Shown here: positions 33,771 through 42,471 of the stretch, one piece after another
Layout: every line of letters begins with the position of its first letter
Numbering within the stretch: position 1 is the stretch's first letter
Assembly: GCA_009787445.1 (NCBI GenBank)
Contig: WRFX01000004.1
Span: forward strand, 1 to 44,757
Length of the DNA stretch: 44,757 nucleotides
Direction of reading: 5' to 3'
Origin: Chitinivibrionia bacterium
Lineage (GTDB): Bacteria; Fibrobacterota; Chitinivibrionia; Chitinivibrionales; Chitinivibrionaceae
The notes under the pieces: generated by a model
Seen by the model: only the letters and a program-made list of their open reading frames with translations
Told to the model about the DNA's origin: nothing
The model's database searches: none
Position numbers and translations under genes: made by a program

Positions 33771-33962
33771 TTACGTCAATTCCTTTTCTTTTTCGCTTCT
33801 AAAAAACTCTTCTTTGTCAAAAAAGATACGTCCAAAATCATCTTTGGCGGCTATTATAATACCGTTAAATGGATTTTTTTCCACATCTATTACTTTACCT
33901 GTAACCCAATCGTTAAAACCCGTTATTTCAGGAGAAATTTTAACGTTTTCGCCAGTTCTCAT
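33771..33962 (-). CDS. Small VapD partner (putative VapX-like antitoxin)
   Basis: The 63-residue, beta-rich protein (VKISPEITGFNDWVTGKVIDVE, NPFNGIIIAAKD) looks like a small SH3-like barrel. Genes of this kind sit directly ahead of vapD in other bacteria. An ATG at 33989 is in frame, but AAGGAG eight bases before the ATG at 33962 makes 33962 the likelier start. No DNA-binding motif is evident. The antitoxin role is inferred from position. Confidence 0.65.
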   Translation of the reverse strand: MRTGENVKISPEITGFNDWVTGKVIDVEKNPFNGIIIAAKDDFGRIFFDKEEFFRSEKEKELT

Positions 33963-33984
33963 AATAACGCTCCTTTCCTTTTGT

Positions 33985-34003
33985 GGCAAAAATATTATTT
34001 GCC
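33985..34003 (-). promoter_or_regulatory. Palindrome GGCAAA-N7-TTTGCC ahead of the vapD operon
   Basis: A perfect six-base inverted repeat with a seven-base AT centre lies 23 bases before the ATG at 33962. It overlaps a TATTTTTG promoter-like box. Toxin-antitoxin operons are often autoregulated through such operators. It could also be only a core promoter. Confidence 0.45.
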
Positions 34004-34046
34004 GTCTCTATATTATTTTTGTGTGTAAAATATAATTTATGCGCAA

Positions 34047-34973
34047 CTATTCGCGCAATTCCTGCGGCATCGGGAATTTTATCTTTTCTTCCGTCGTTTG
34101 CATTTGTATTACTTCTTCTATAAAAAAATTGTCGCAAATTTTACTCATAAGTTCCTGAACAAGATATTCCGGCGCGGACGCTCCCGACGTAATTCCTAAA
34201 TTTTTACAGTTCTCAAACCACGAAAGTTCCATATTTTGCGGTTCGTCCATCAAATACGATTTAATTCCAAGCGATTCGCCAAGTTCTTTTAGTCGATTTG
34301 AATTTGACGAATTTGCGCTTCCTACCACCAAAAGCAAATCGATTTTTCCCGCCAACTGCTCAATCGCTTTTTGTCTGTTTGTCGTCGCGTAGCATAAATC
34401 GCCGCTTTTTGGACCTATAATTTTGGGGAATTTCTTTTTCAATTCCGAAATTATATTTTCCGCTTCCATTATGCTCAAAGTGGTTTGAGTGATGTAGGCA
34501 AGTTTTTCGTTTTCGTTAAAATAAAGTTTTTCAATATCTTCTGGTTTTGTTACCAAAAATATTTTTTCATCGATTTGCCCCAAATGTCCTTCAACTTCGG
34601 GATGTCCTTCGTGCCCGATGAGTATGATTTTCGCGTTTTCTTTGGAATATTTTTTTATATTGCTATGCACCTTTTTTACAAGCGGACAAGACGCGTCCAA
34701 AACCGTGAGTTTTTTGTTTTTCGCCTCTTCGTAAGCGCCGATAGCCGCTCCGTGCGCCGAAAAAATTATAACCGCTTCATTTGGCACGTCGCCGACGTTT
34801 TTTACGAAAATTGCGCCGCGTTTTTTTAGCGAATTTACCACCGCTCTGTTATGCACAATTTCGTTTCTGACAAAAACGGGTGCGCCGTATTTTTCTATCG
34901 CTTCTTCCACTATGCGAATCGCCCTGTCGACTCCCGCGCAAAATCCGCGCGGATTTGCCAAAATAATTTTCAT
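34047..34973 (-). CDS. ispH: 4-hydroxy-3-methylbut-2-enyl diphosphate reductase (IspH)
   Basis: The 308-residue protein has the three iron-sulfur cysteines in their usual settings: C12 (NPRGFCAGV), C96 (DASCPLV) and C194 (GDLCYATTNRQ). The EIVHN, HGHxE-like (GHEGHPEVEG) and TSGASAPE motifs are also present. It makes IPP and DMAPP in the last step of the MEP isoprenoid pathway. Its start overlaps the stop of the radical SAM gene by four bases, so it belongs to the ROK-radical SAM-ispH operon. Confidence 0.97.
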   Translation of the reverse strand: MKIILANPRGFCAGVDRAIRIVEEAIEKYGAPVFVRNEIVHNRAVVNSLKKRGAIFVKNVGDVPNEAVIIFSAHGAAIGAYEEAKNKKLTVLDASCPLVKKVHSNIKKYSKENAKIILIGHEGHPEVEGHLGQIDEKIFLVTKPEDIEKLYFNENEKLAYITQTTLSIMEAENIISELKKKFPKIIGPKSGDLCYATTNRQKAIEQLAGKIDLLLVVGSANSSNSNRLKELGESLGIKSYLMDEPQNMELSWFENCKNLGITSGASAPEYLVQELMSKICDNFFIEEVIQMQTTEEKIKFPMPQELRE

Positions 34974-35770
34974 TTTTCTTGTCTCGATATAAATTTATTT
35001 GCCAACTCGCGACTTTCGCGTCTTTTTGCGTCATAATTTCGCGAAATAATTTCAACCGAAAGCGGCTGCAAGATATTTTTTATTTCTTGCAAACGCTCGA
35101 TTTGCGTCGCTTTTACCCATTCGCAAGTGCCGGGTCTATCCAAAGAATTTAATTGCACTTTTGTCGGTTTTATTTCCTCAAAATATTTTTTTAGCGACAA
35201 AACTTCTTTTTCGCCGTCGTTAATTCCCGATATTACAAAATATTCTACCCACAAAGTTCCCTTATAAATTTTTGAAAATTCGCGCAATCCGTCCAAAACA
35301 AAATTTACGGTAACATTTTTTGCCGGGCGATTTATCTTTTGAAAACTTTCTTCAAAAAACGCGTCGACCGACGGCAAAACAAAATCGGCAGGCAATATTT
35401 CTTCGCGAGCTTCTTTTTCTATTAACGAAACGGAATTTGTTAAAACCGCGACCTTAAATTGCGGATAAGTTTTTTTTATGTGCGAAATTATTTTTCCCGC
35501 GCCGCTGTTTAGTAGCGGTTCTCCGCTTCCGCCAAGCGTTATTACGTCGATATGCGGCGGCTCGTTTTGCAAAAAAGCGTCTAAATCTGCGATAACTTTT
35601 TCGGCAAAAATATATTCGCGGCGTTCGTTTGTAAGATTTGTGGTTTTTCCGCATTCGCAATAAACGCAATCTAACGAACAGGTTTTTGCGGTAACCAAAT
35701 CAAGTCCCAAAGAACTTCCCAAGCGGCGCGATTGCACGGGACCAAAAATTATGGAATTATCGTTTCGCAT
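34970..35770 (-). CDS. Radical SAM protein (COG0731-like)
   Basis: The 266-residue protein has the radical SAM cluster motif CSLDCVYC (C31, C35, C38), preceded by FGPVQSRRLGSSLGLDL, as in the COG0731 group of wyosine-like enzymes. The glycine-rich TLGGSGEPLL binds SAM. The substrate is not known. It lies between a ROK kinase gene (six bases upstream) and ispH (overlapping). Confidence 0.88.
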   Translation of the reverse strand: MRNDNSIIFGPVQSRRLGSSLGLDLVTAKTCSLDCVYCECGKTTNLTNERREYIFAEKVIADLDAFLQNEPPHIDVITLGGSGEPLLNSGAGKIISHIKKTYPQFKVAVLTNSVSLIEKEAREEILPADFVLPSVDAFFEESFQKINRPAKNVTVNFVLDGLREFSKIYKGTLWVEYFVISGINDGEKEVLSLKKYFEEIKPTKVQLNSLDRPGTCEWVKATQIERLQEIKNILQPLSVEIISRNYDAKRRESRELANKFISRQEK

Positions 35771-35776
35771 AGTTTT

Positions 35777-36727
35777 TTACCTCAATTTTTCCCAAATAAG
35801 CGCCGCCGCTCCCAAAACCGCGGCGTTTGCCGAAGGAATTTTCGACATTTCTATTTCAAAAGTATCGCGCATCGATTCCAAACACATTTCGCGAGCATAT
35901 TTTTTTGTCGGAACAATTAAAATGTCGCCCGATTTCGCCAAACCGCCAAAGAGAAATATTTTTTGCGGACTCGAAAACGCGACGGTGTTTGCAATAATTT
36001 TTCCAAAATATTTTGCGGTAACGTCAAACGCTAAAAGCGCAATTAAATCGCCTTCGCCGGCGGCTTTTGCAATGTGTTTTGAAGTAAGTTCGTCAAAAGA
36101 ATATTTGCGCAAAATCGAATGTTCGCGTTTTTGCGAAAGCAATTCTACGGCTGTTCTGCAAATTCCCGTCGCCGAAACGTAGGTCTCCGCGCAGCCGCGT
36201 TGTCCGCAGCCGCAAACGCGACCGTCAAAAACAAGTCCTACGTGTCCGAGTTCGCCCGCAAATCCCGAATGCCCGTACAATAATTTTCCGTTTACGTATA
36301 TTCCGCTTCCAAGTCCCGTTCCCAAAGTCATAACTACAAAATCGTCAATTTCTTTTGCGCCGCCGAATATTTTTTCTCCGACGGCTGCGGCGTTCGCGTC
36401 GTTTGTAATCGCGACTTTAACTCCCAAAATATCCGAAAAATCACGCGCAATCGGGACAATTCCGTTCCACGCAAGATTTACCGCGTATTCTATAGTTCCT
36501 CTGTAAAAATTTCCGTTTGGCGCGCCGATTCCCACGCCTGCAAGATTTACGCCCGATTTTTTTGCCAAATCCTTAATTAAATTCGCGCAAATTCTTACAA
36601 AATCGCCAAAAGACGGATAATCCGCCGTTTTCAGCGCCGATTCTTCAATAATTTTTCCGCTTTTTTCGACTAATCCCAAAACCGTATTGGTTCCGCCGAT
36701 GTCGATTCCCGCTACAACGTCCGTCAT
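35777..36727 (-). CDS. ROK-family sugar kinase (glucokinase-like)
   Basis: The 316-residue protein has the phosphate loop AGIDIGGTNTVLGLV, a catalytic NDANAA region, and ELGHVGLVF. The ROK zinc site is CGCGQRGCAETYVS. It phosphorylates a hexose, most likely glucose, though ROK members also include regulators and N-acetylmannosamine kinases. No helix-turn-helix is present, so it is a kinase rather than a repressor. It is divergent from gpsA across 121 bases. Confidence 0.9.
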   Translation of the reverse strand: MTDVVAGIDIGGTNTVLGLVEKSGKIIEESALKTADYPSFGDFVRICANLIKDLAKKSGVNLAGVGIGAPNGNFYRGTIEYAVNLAWNGIVPIARDFSDILGVKVAITNDANAAAVGEKIFGGAKEIDDFVVMTLGTGLGSGIYVNGKLLYGHSGFAGELGHVGLVFDGRVCGCGQRGCAETYVSATGICRTAVELLSQKREHSILRKYSFDELTSKHIAKAAGEGDLIALLAFDVTAKYFGKIIANTVAFSSPQKIFLFGGLAKSGDILIVPTKKYAREMCLESMRDTFEIEMSKIPSANAAVLGAAALIWEKLR

Positions 36728-36757
36728 AATTTTGCGCTCCCTCGTTTTTTATTTTTT

Positions 36758-36775
36758 GTGAAAATACTATTTGCC
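36758..36775 (-). promoter_or_regulatory. Promoter-like element GGGCAAATAGTATTTTCAC
   Basis: On the minus strand this matches the recurring GCAAATAnTATTTT pattern. It lies about 31 bases before the ATG of the ROK kinase gene. Confidence 0.4.
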
Positions 36776-36805
36776 CGTTTGCGCGCGCATAACGGATTTT
36801 TTTAT

Positions 36806-36827
36806 TTTGCGGCATATATTATTTTTG
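36806..36827 (+). promoter_or_regulatory. Promoter-like element TTTTGCGGCATATATTATTTTTG
   Basis: The fullest copy of the recurring motif: TTTGC, then GGCATATATTATTTTTG, ending 21 bases before the gpsA ATG. It includes TATTTTTG, fitting TAnnTTTG. Confidence 0.45.
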
Positions 36828-36848
36828 TTTCAAAATTAAGGAGGAAAA

Positions 36849-37868
36849 ATGAAAATAGGAATTTTGGGAGCGGGCGGCTGGTCTATTGCGCTGTCGGTTT
36901 TGCTTGAAAGCAACGGACACGACGTAAATATTTGGGAATTTAGCGAAAAGGAAACGAAACTTTTGCTCGAAAAACGCGAAAGTCCAGATAAACTTCCGGG
37001 CGTAAAAATTCCCGAAAACGTAAAAATAACAAACTCCGTAAGCGATTTGTTTGAAGATTGCGAATATATAATAATAGCCGTTCCCGCGCAGGTCGTAAGA
37101 GCGACTATGAAAATGCTTTTTGCAAAAATTCCCATAAAAAAAATCGACGAAATTCGCGGCTGGATTATCGTTTCAAAAGGCATAGAAATTGGCAGCGACG
37201 CAATTTTAACCGAAGTGATTACGCAGGAAATTCCGCATATTACTATGGATAAACTCGCCGTTTTGTCGGGACCGTCGCACGCCGAAGAAGTCGGCAGGAA
37301 ACTTCCTACAACCGTAGTTTCCGCCTCGACAAACGAAGATTTGGCAAAAGAAATTCAGCAAATTTTTTCAAATAAAGTTTTCAGAGTTTATACTTCAAAC
37401 GACATCGTCGGCGTAGAAATCGCGGGAAGCGTAAAAAACGTTATCGCGCTTGCGGCGGGAGTTTGCGACGGTTTGGGCTTCGGCGACAACACAAAAGGCG
37501 CGCTTCTCACTCGCGGAATGGTAGAAATGATTCGCTTGGGCAAAAAAATGGGCGCCGACGAACATACTTTCAACGGACTCGCGGGTTTCGGCGACTTAAT
37601 TACGACTTGCTGTTCAAAACATTCGCGAAACAGAAATTTCGGCGAACTTTTGGCAAGCGGACAAAATTTACAGGAATTATTGAAAAAAATGCCGATGGTC
37701 GTCGAAGGCGTAACGACGGCGAAATCGCTTTATTCGCTTTCGCAAAAAATGGGAGTGGAAATGCCGATAACGTCGGAAATATACAACGCGCTATACAACG
37801 GAAAAAGCCCTCACGACGCGGTAGTCGATTTAATGACCCGCGAGCCGAAAGCCGAAAGAATTTCGTAA
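36849..37868 (+). CDS. gpsA: Glycerol-3-phosphate dehydrogenase [NAD(P)+]
   Basis: The 339-residue protein has an N-terminal Rossmann loop (GILGAGGWSIALS; the usual GxGxWGTA has Ser for Gly). Conserved VSKGIE, LSGPSHAEEV, GVEIAGSVKNVIALAAG and FNGLAGFGDLITTC follow, the last two holding the catalytic lysine and substrate site. It makes glycerol-3-phosphate for phospholipids. GGAGG precedes the ATG. Its stop overlaps the acpS start by one base. Confidence 0.97.
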   Translation: MKIGILGAGGWSIALSVLLESNGHDVNIWEFSEKETKLLLEKRESPDKLPGVKIPENVKITNSVSDLFEDCEYIIIAVPAQVVRATMKMLFAKIPIKKIDEIRGWIIVSKGIEIGSDAILTEVITQEIPHITMDKLAVLSGPSHAEEVGRKLPTTVVSASTNEDLAKEIQQIFSNKVFRVYTSNDIVGVEIAGSVKNVIALAAGVCDGLGFGDNTKGALLTRGMVEMIRLGKKMGADEHTFNGLAGFGDLITTCCSKHSRNRNFGELLASGQNLQELLKKMPMVVEGVTTAKSLYSLSQKMGVEMPITSEIYNALYNGKSPHDAVVDLMTREPKAERIS

Positions 37869-38266
37869 TGATAGTCGGAATCGGCATCGATATTTGCAAT
37901 ACTCGGCGAATGGAAAAAGTTCTGCAAAAATCGTATTCGCAAAATTTCAAAAAAAAGGTTTTTTCCGACGAAGAAATAAAATATTGCGAAAAAATGAAAA
38001 ATAACGCGCCGCATTTTGCGGTTCGCTGGGCAATAAAAGAAGCGTTTTATAAGGCGCTTCCCGAAAATTTGCAAAATTTTTCGTCGTGGAAATCTGTGGA
38101 ATATATAAACGACGGCGAAAAAAAACCGTTTGTAAATATTCGCGACGAATTTTTATCGTCGAAAATGCGCGAAGAAAATATATCAAATATTCACTGTTCT
38201 ATAAGCCACGAAACGGACGTTTGCGTCGCGCAAATAATTTTAGAAAATAACGGAAAGCGAGAATAA
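37868..38266 (+). CDS. acpS: Holo-[acyl-carrier-protein] synthase
   Basis: The 132-residue protein starts MIVGIGIDICNTRRME, with the metal-binding Asp8. RWAIKEAFYKAL follows with the catalytic WxxKEA motif, then CSISHETDVCVAQIIL. It attaches 4'-phosphopantetheine to ACP. The frame is open far upstream inside gpsA, but the ATG at 37868, overlapping the gpsA stop (TAATG), gives the normal family length. Confidence 0.95.
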   Translation: MIVGIGIDICNTRRMEKVLQKSYSQNFKKKVFSDEEIKYCEKMKNNAPHFAVRWAIKEAFYKALPENLQNFSSWKSVEYINDGEKKPFVNIRDEFLSSKMREENISNIHCSISHETDVCVAQIILENNGKRE

Positions 38267-38268
38267 AA

Positions 38269-39051
38269 ATGGCGCTGAATTTGTTGGTTTTTATGCTTTC
38301 TTGGACGGTTTCTTTCATCTGTTCGGGATACGAAATCGGCTTTCTTTCGGTAAACGAAATTAAAATAAACGCGCTCGCCCAAAAAGGCAACAAATCCGCA
38401 AAAATTATGTCGCGATTACTCAAAGACAAAGAAAAAGTGCTGACCGTTCTTTTAATATTAAACACGCTAACTCTCGTTCTTTTAACTTTTTCATTCGGAA
38501 AGATAATATATTATATATTTTCGACGGGCGTTCCCGAAAGTTTGGAAACTATTATTTTAACCGTCATAGTATTTACGACCTGCGAACTTTTTCCAAAATC
38601 GCTTTTTAGAATTTATTCGTTTGAATTAACGCGAAAATTAAGTTATTTCGTCTTTGTCGCGTACATAATATTTTATCCGATTTCGTGGGTTTTCAGTGCC
38701 GTTTCGCAAAGAATCAAGAAAAGCGAAGAACCGCAGAACCAAAATTATCGGCTTCACGAGGTCGCAAAAGAAGGCGCAAGGAGGCGACTTTTGCCCGACG
38801 GAATATCGGTTTTGGTCGGTAAAATCAGCGATAAAAACATAAGATTTTGCGATATTTGCAAAGACGTAAAAACAACAATATATTGTGGAAAAAATAATAT
38901 AATTATAAAATCTACGCAATATATGGATGAGATTATCGGCAAAAAATTACTCTGGAATTACGATACGATAGAGTGCCGCGACTTAAACAAAAACGTCTAT
39001 TATCCTACGGTTGAAATATTGGACTCTTTTTTTAAAATTCAAAAAAGTTGA
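38269..39051 (+). CDS. CNNM/DUF21 membrane protein without CBS domains
   Basis: The 260-residue protein has about three to four hydrophobic helices and the CNNM signature (SGYEIGFLSVNEIKINALAQKG, and LFPKSLFR near residue 107). This family is linked to magnesium and cobalt handling and usually carries CBS and CorC_HlyC domains after the membrane part. Here the C-terminal 110 residues lack a recognisable CBS pair. It starts two bases after acpS. Confidence 0.8.
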   Translation: MALNLLVFMLSWTVSFICSGYEIGFLSVNEIKINALAQKGNKSAKIMSRLLKDKEKVLTVLLILNTLTLVLLTFSFGKIIYYIFSTGVPESLETIILTVIVFTTCELFPKSLFRIYSFELTRKLSYFVFVAYIIFYPISWVFSAVSQRIKKSEEPQNQNYRLHEVAKEGARRRLLPDGISVLVGKISDKNIRFCDICKDVKTTIYCGKNNIIIKSTQYMDEIIGKKLLWNYDTIECRDLNKNVYYPTVEILDSFFKIQKS

Positions 39052-39103
39052 AAAAAAATGTAACAAACTTGCATTAACGCAGTGATATTTATTATTTTAC
39101 GTA

Positions 39104-40075
39104 ATGTGTTGTAAATTTTATCCGGGGGTTGACATTAAAAAGTTTGTTAAAGTGATTTTGCTGAATACGAAAAAAACAAAGTTGCCGTTTGTTTTAAGAA
39201 TGAACGGATTTACCTTGTCGCTTATTATAATGACGGGAATTTCTATGTTGGTTACGGTTGGAATGGGCGTATATTACAGTTTTTTAATTTTTACGAAACA
39301 AACGGCATTCCGCGAAGAAACGACAAAAAACAAAGAATTGGTTTCCACGCTTGATTCTCTTTATAGTATAGTCGAAACGGAAACGCTTTTCTGTGAAAAT
39401 ATTTCAAATTTGGAAACAAAATTATCGCTTTCGCAGGGGATTTCTCCGCTTCCAAGCGATATTAAAAAATTAAGCGTCGGCGGACAATATTTGACTTTCG
39501 ACGAAAAAGCGAAACAATTATTCGGTTCTCCGCTTGAAGCGCAGGTTTCGACCATAGAAGAAAAAATATCGGACAATCATCGCAGATACGAATTTCTAAA
39601 AAAACGTATGGAAAGATTGGAAAAAGAATCCAAAAGACAAAACGATTATTTTTCGGAAAAACCGTCTATTTATCCCGTTAGAGGAAGAATTACTTCAAAA
39701 TTCGGTTATCGTCCGCATCCGTTTTTGGTGGGAACTTTATTTCACGAAGGAATTGACATAGCCGCTCCGACTTGGACTCCCGTAAAATCTCCCGCCGACG
39801 GAATTTGCACTTTTTCCGGCGTTAGAGGCGGATATGGGATAACGGTTGAACTTACGCACAAAAGAACGGGTTACGTTACTCGTTACGCGCATCTTGCCGA
39901 CGCGAAAGTTAAACTCGGACAGCAAATAACTCGCGGCGAAATAATCGCGTTTGTAGGAAATTCGGGAAGAAGCACTGGACCGCATTTGCATTACGAAGTG
40001 AAAAAAGACAACAAACCTATAAATCCTATGAATTATATTCTTTGCGAAGAATCGACTAACTTTATCGTCGATTAG
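39104..40075 (+). CDS. M23 (LytM-type) peptidase, membrane-anchored
   Basis: The 323-residue protein has one transmembrane helix near residues 38-62 and a helical, coiled-coil-like stalk. The C-terminal M23 domain has SKFGYRPHP, HEGIDIA, TRYAHL and GPHLHYE, including the zinc ligands HxxxD and HxH. It is a cell-wall endopeptidase or an activator of one. No good ribosome binding site precedes the ATG at 39104, and downstream GTG/TTG codons exist, so the start is uncertain. Confidence 0.9.
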   Translation: MCCKFYPGVDIKKFVKVILLNTKKTKLPFVLRMNGFTLSLIIMTGISMLVTVGMGVYYSFLIFTKQTAFREETTKNKELVSTLDSLYSIVETETLFCENISNLETKLSLSQGISPLPSDIKKLSVGGQYLTFDEKAKQLFGSPLEAQVSTIEEKISDNHRRYEFLKKRMERLEKESKRQNDYFSEKPSIYPVRGRITSKFGYRPHPFLVGTLFHEGIDIAAPTWTPVKSPADGICTFSGVRGGYGITVELTHKRTGYVTRYAHLADAKVKLGQQITRGEIIAFVGNSGRSTGPHLHYEVKKDNKPINPMNYILCEESTNFIVD

Positions 40076-40080
40076 TTTTT

Positions 40081-40830
40081 ATGATTCGCGCCGATTTGCA
40101 CATTCACTCGTGCCTTTCTCCCTGCGGCGACTTGGAAATGGGACCAAGCGGCGTTATTGAACAGGCGCTCAAAAACAACCTCACTCACATTGCCCTTGCC
40201 GACCACAACACAACGCGAAATTGCGAAGCGTTTGCCGTTTGCGCAAAAAAAGAAGGTTTGGGTTTTATTCCGGGAATTGAAGTTACGACCGCCGAAGAAG
40301 CGCATATAGTTTGTTATTTTAATTCGCTGAAAAAGGCGTTTGTTTTCGGCTCGATAATAGAGGATTCGCTTTTTAAGGTACCGCTTAATCCCGAAAAAAT
40401 GGGAGAGCAAATAGTAATAAACGGCGACGAAGAAATTATTGGCGAAGTCGATTTTTATTTGTCGGTCGCGTCCGCGTTTTCGGTGGATATCGTTGTGGAA
40501 AAAGCGATGGAACTCGGCGGATTTGCAATTCCCGCGCACGTCGATAAACCCGTTTTCAGCATTTTAACGCAACTTGGATTTTTGCCCGAATTGCCGTTTT
40601 CCGCGATAGAATTTTCATCGGGTTTTGTGCGAAAAAACGGTTGCAATCACGGCAAAATCGACAAAAATATGCAAGTAGTTACTTCTTCCGACAGCCATTA
40701 TTTGCACACCGTCGGCAGCGCGGGATTTGAAATCGACACGGATAGCGACGATTTATTCGGCATTTTGAAAGAACTTCAAAACAAAAAAAGCGACAAAATA
40801 AAATGTTTCGCAAAGGAAGTTCGTGAGTAA
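40081..40830 (+). CDS. PHP-domain phosphoesterase
   Basis: The 249-residue protein opens MIRADLHIHSCLSPCG, the HxH metal motif of PHP proteins. ALADHNTT, PGIEVTT and a late SSDSHYL follow. The family includes histidinol phosphatase-like and nucleotide phosphoesterases; the substrate here is unknown. It starts five bases after the M23 gene, and its end overlaps rsmG by eight bases. Confidence 0.88.
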   Translation: MIRADLHIHSCLSPCGDLEMGPSGVIEQALKNNLTHIALADHNTTRNCEAFAVCAKKEGLGFIPGIEVTTAEEAHIVCYFNSLKKAFVFGSIIEDSLFKVPLNPEKMGEQIVINGDEEIIGEVDFYLSVASAFSVDIVVEKAMELGGFAIPAHVDKPVFSILTQLGFLPELPFSAIEFSSGFVRKNGCNHGKIDKNMQVVTSSDSHYLHTVGSAGFEIDTDSDDLFGILKELQNKKSDKIKCFAKEVRE

Positions 40831-41455
40831 AAATAGAGAAATATTCGTCGAATTTTTAAGAAGCAAATTTGACTGCGAAGAAAAAATAAAACTAAAAAAA
40901 ATTATTGAACAATTTGATATTTATTTTTCGCAACTCGTCGAAATAAATTCGCAAATAAATCTGTTTTCGCGACAAACAAACATAGAAGATTTATGGACTT
41001 TGCACTTTTTGGATTCGCTTTTAATTTTGAATACGCAAGCAAATTTAGAAAAAAAAATAATATGCGATTTCGGCACGGGCGGCGGACTTCCGGGTATTCC
41101 GCTTGCGATAATTTTTCCGCAATCGCAAATTTATATGCTCGACAGCAAGCAAAAAAAACTTTTGTCCATAGAAAAAATGCGCGAAAAAATAGGATTAAAA
41201 AATTGCCAAACTATTCGCGCAAGATTAGAAGATATTTGGCAAAATTACGAAGGTTTTTTTGACGTAATTACTTGCCGCGCGCTTAAAATTCTTCCCGAAT
41301 TTGTAAATCCTATGAAAAAAATCGTTAAAAATAACGGAAAAATATTTCTTTATAAAAGCGTAATTCTCGACGATTGCGAACTTTTTGACAACAAAAAATT
41401 TCACGACGTAAGCCAAGAAAAAATAGGGAAAAGAATTATTGTTGAAATAAATTAA
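40823..41455 (+). CDS. rsmG: 16S rRNA (guanine527-N7)-methyltransferase RsmG
   Basis: The 210-residue protein starts with GTG (40823), with AAGGAA just upstream inside the PHP gene. It has the GidB/RsmG signature NLFSRQTNIEDLWTLHFLDS and the SAM loop CDFGTGGGLPGIPLAI. YMLDSKQKKLLS follows. It methylates G527 of 16S rRNA. Confidence 0.95.
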   Translation: MSKNREIFVEFLRSKFDCEEKIKLKKIIEQFDIYFSQLVEINSQINLFSRQTNIEDLWTLHFLDSLLILNTQANLEKKIICDFGTGGGLPGIPLAIIFPQSQIYMLDSKQKKLLSIEKMREKIGLKNCQTIRARLEDIWQNYEGFFDVITCRALKILPEFVNPMKKIVKNNGKIFLYKSVILDDCELFDNKKFHDVSQEKIGKRIIVEIN

Positions 41456-41462
41456 ATTCCCC

Positions 41463-41492
41463 TTGACAAATCGTTCCGCTAATAAATATATT
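41463..41492 (+). promoter_or_regulatory. Sigma70-like promoter TTGACA-N18-TATATT
   Basis: A perfect TTGACA (41463-41468) and TATATT (41487-41492) lie 40 bases ahead of the small acidic gene at 41532. This starts a new unit: small protein, lpxH, thioredoxin. Confidence 0.65.
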
Positions 41493-41531
41493 CACAAAGA
41501 TATTTAGTGAAATTAGAAAAAAAGGATTTTT

Positions 41532-41717
41532 ATGCAACTTTTCGACGATGAATTTGATACGGACGAGTTTTTGAGAGATAAAGATTCTATTCCGATAATT
41601 GAAGAAGCAGGAGAAGAAGCGGAGATTCGCGAATTGACTTTTGATTCCAAATTTGACAGAGACGCAAATTTCAAAGAAATGGCGGAGGATTTTACCGCTA
41701 CGGACGAGTGGGAATGA
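41532..41717 (+). CDS. Small acidic protein, unknown
   Basis: The 61-residue protein is very acidic (DDEFDTDEFL, EEAGEEAEIRE, TATDEWE) with no signal peptide or recognisable domain. AAAAAGGATTT precedes the ATG, a strong promoter lies upstream, and the stop overlaps the lpxH start (ATGA), which supports a real, translationally coupled gene. Function unknown. Confidence 0.65.
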   Translation: MQLFDDEFDTDEFLRDKDSIPIIEEAGEEAEIRELTFDSKFDRDANFKEMAEDFTATDEWE

Positions 41718-42469
41718 AATATTTTGTTTCCGATTTTCATTTTGGCGCAAATTCAAAAGTAGATAATTTAACGTTTTCGCGGTTTGAAACGTTTTGCAAT
41801 TCGCTTTCTGAAGGCGACGAACTTTATATTTTAGGCGATTTTTTTGACTTTTGGATAGAGTATAAAACGTTTGCGAGGTCTGATTATCTTGAAATTTATT
41901 TTGTTTTGCTCGATACCAAAAAACGCGGCGTTAAAATATTTCTTTTTCGGGGGAATCACGATTTTTTTCGCGGTGATTTTTGGAAAAAATTCTGCACGGA
42001 TTTTTTTGATAAAGACGTGAAATTCGAGCAAAACGGCAAAGTTTTTTTCTGTACGCACGGCGACGAAATTAGAAACGACTCCGCGTATTCGATTATCAGG
42101 TTTATTTTTAGAAACGCTTTTTTTCAGTTTTTATATAAACTTTTGCATCCTGATTTTGCCGTTTATCTTGCGAATTTGTTGAGCAAATTAAGCCAAAAAA
42201 AGAACGCCGAAAAAGTGAAATCCGAAGAGCGAAAAGAAAGATATAGAAAATGCGCGTTTGAATTTTTGGGCAAAAAAAATTGCGATATTTTGATTGCCGG
42301 ACATTCGCACATTTGCGATTTGGTGAAATCGGGGGATAAAATTTACGCAAACAGCGGCGTTTGGTTTGAAAAACCTACTTATATTTTACTCGACGGGAAA
42401 AAATTGTTTTTGAAAGAATTTTGCGGAGATTTGCAAAAAGATATTATTTTGGAAGAAAAGGAGATTTAA
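41714..42469 (+). CDS. lpxH: UDP-2,3-diacylglucosamine diphosphatase-like metallophosphoesterase (LpxH)
   Basis: The 251-residue protein has all calcineurin-like motifs: SDFHFG (D7, H9), GDFFDFW (D42, D45), RGNHD (N81, H82), THGDE (H115) and GHSH. The layout matches LpxH, which cuts UDP-2,3-diacylglucosamine to lipid X in lipid A synthesis. An in-frame GTG at 41708 is possible; the ATG at 41714, overlapping the upstream stop, is preferred and gives the normal start MKYFVSDFHFG. Confidence 0.88.
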   Translation: MKYFVSDFHFGANSKVDNLTFSRFETFCNSLSEGDELYILGDFFDFWIEYKTFARSDYLEIYFVLLDTKKRGVKIFLFRGNHDFFRGDFWKKFCTDFFDKDVKFEQNGKVFFCTHGDEIRNDSAYSIIRFIFRNAFFQFLYKLLHPDFAVYLANLLSKLSQKKNAEKVKSEERKERYRKCAFEFLGKKNCDILIAGHSHICDLVKSGDKIYANSGVWFEKPTYILLDGKKLFLKEFCGDLQKDIILEEKEI

Positions 42470-42471
42470 AA

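Noticed and set aside
37463-37867. Long N-terminal extension of acpS inside gpsA
   Set aside because: It is an open alternative frame of gpsA; the family start MIVGIGID begins at 37868.
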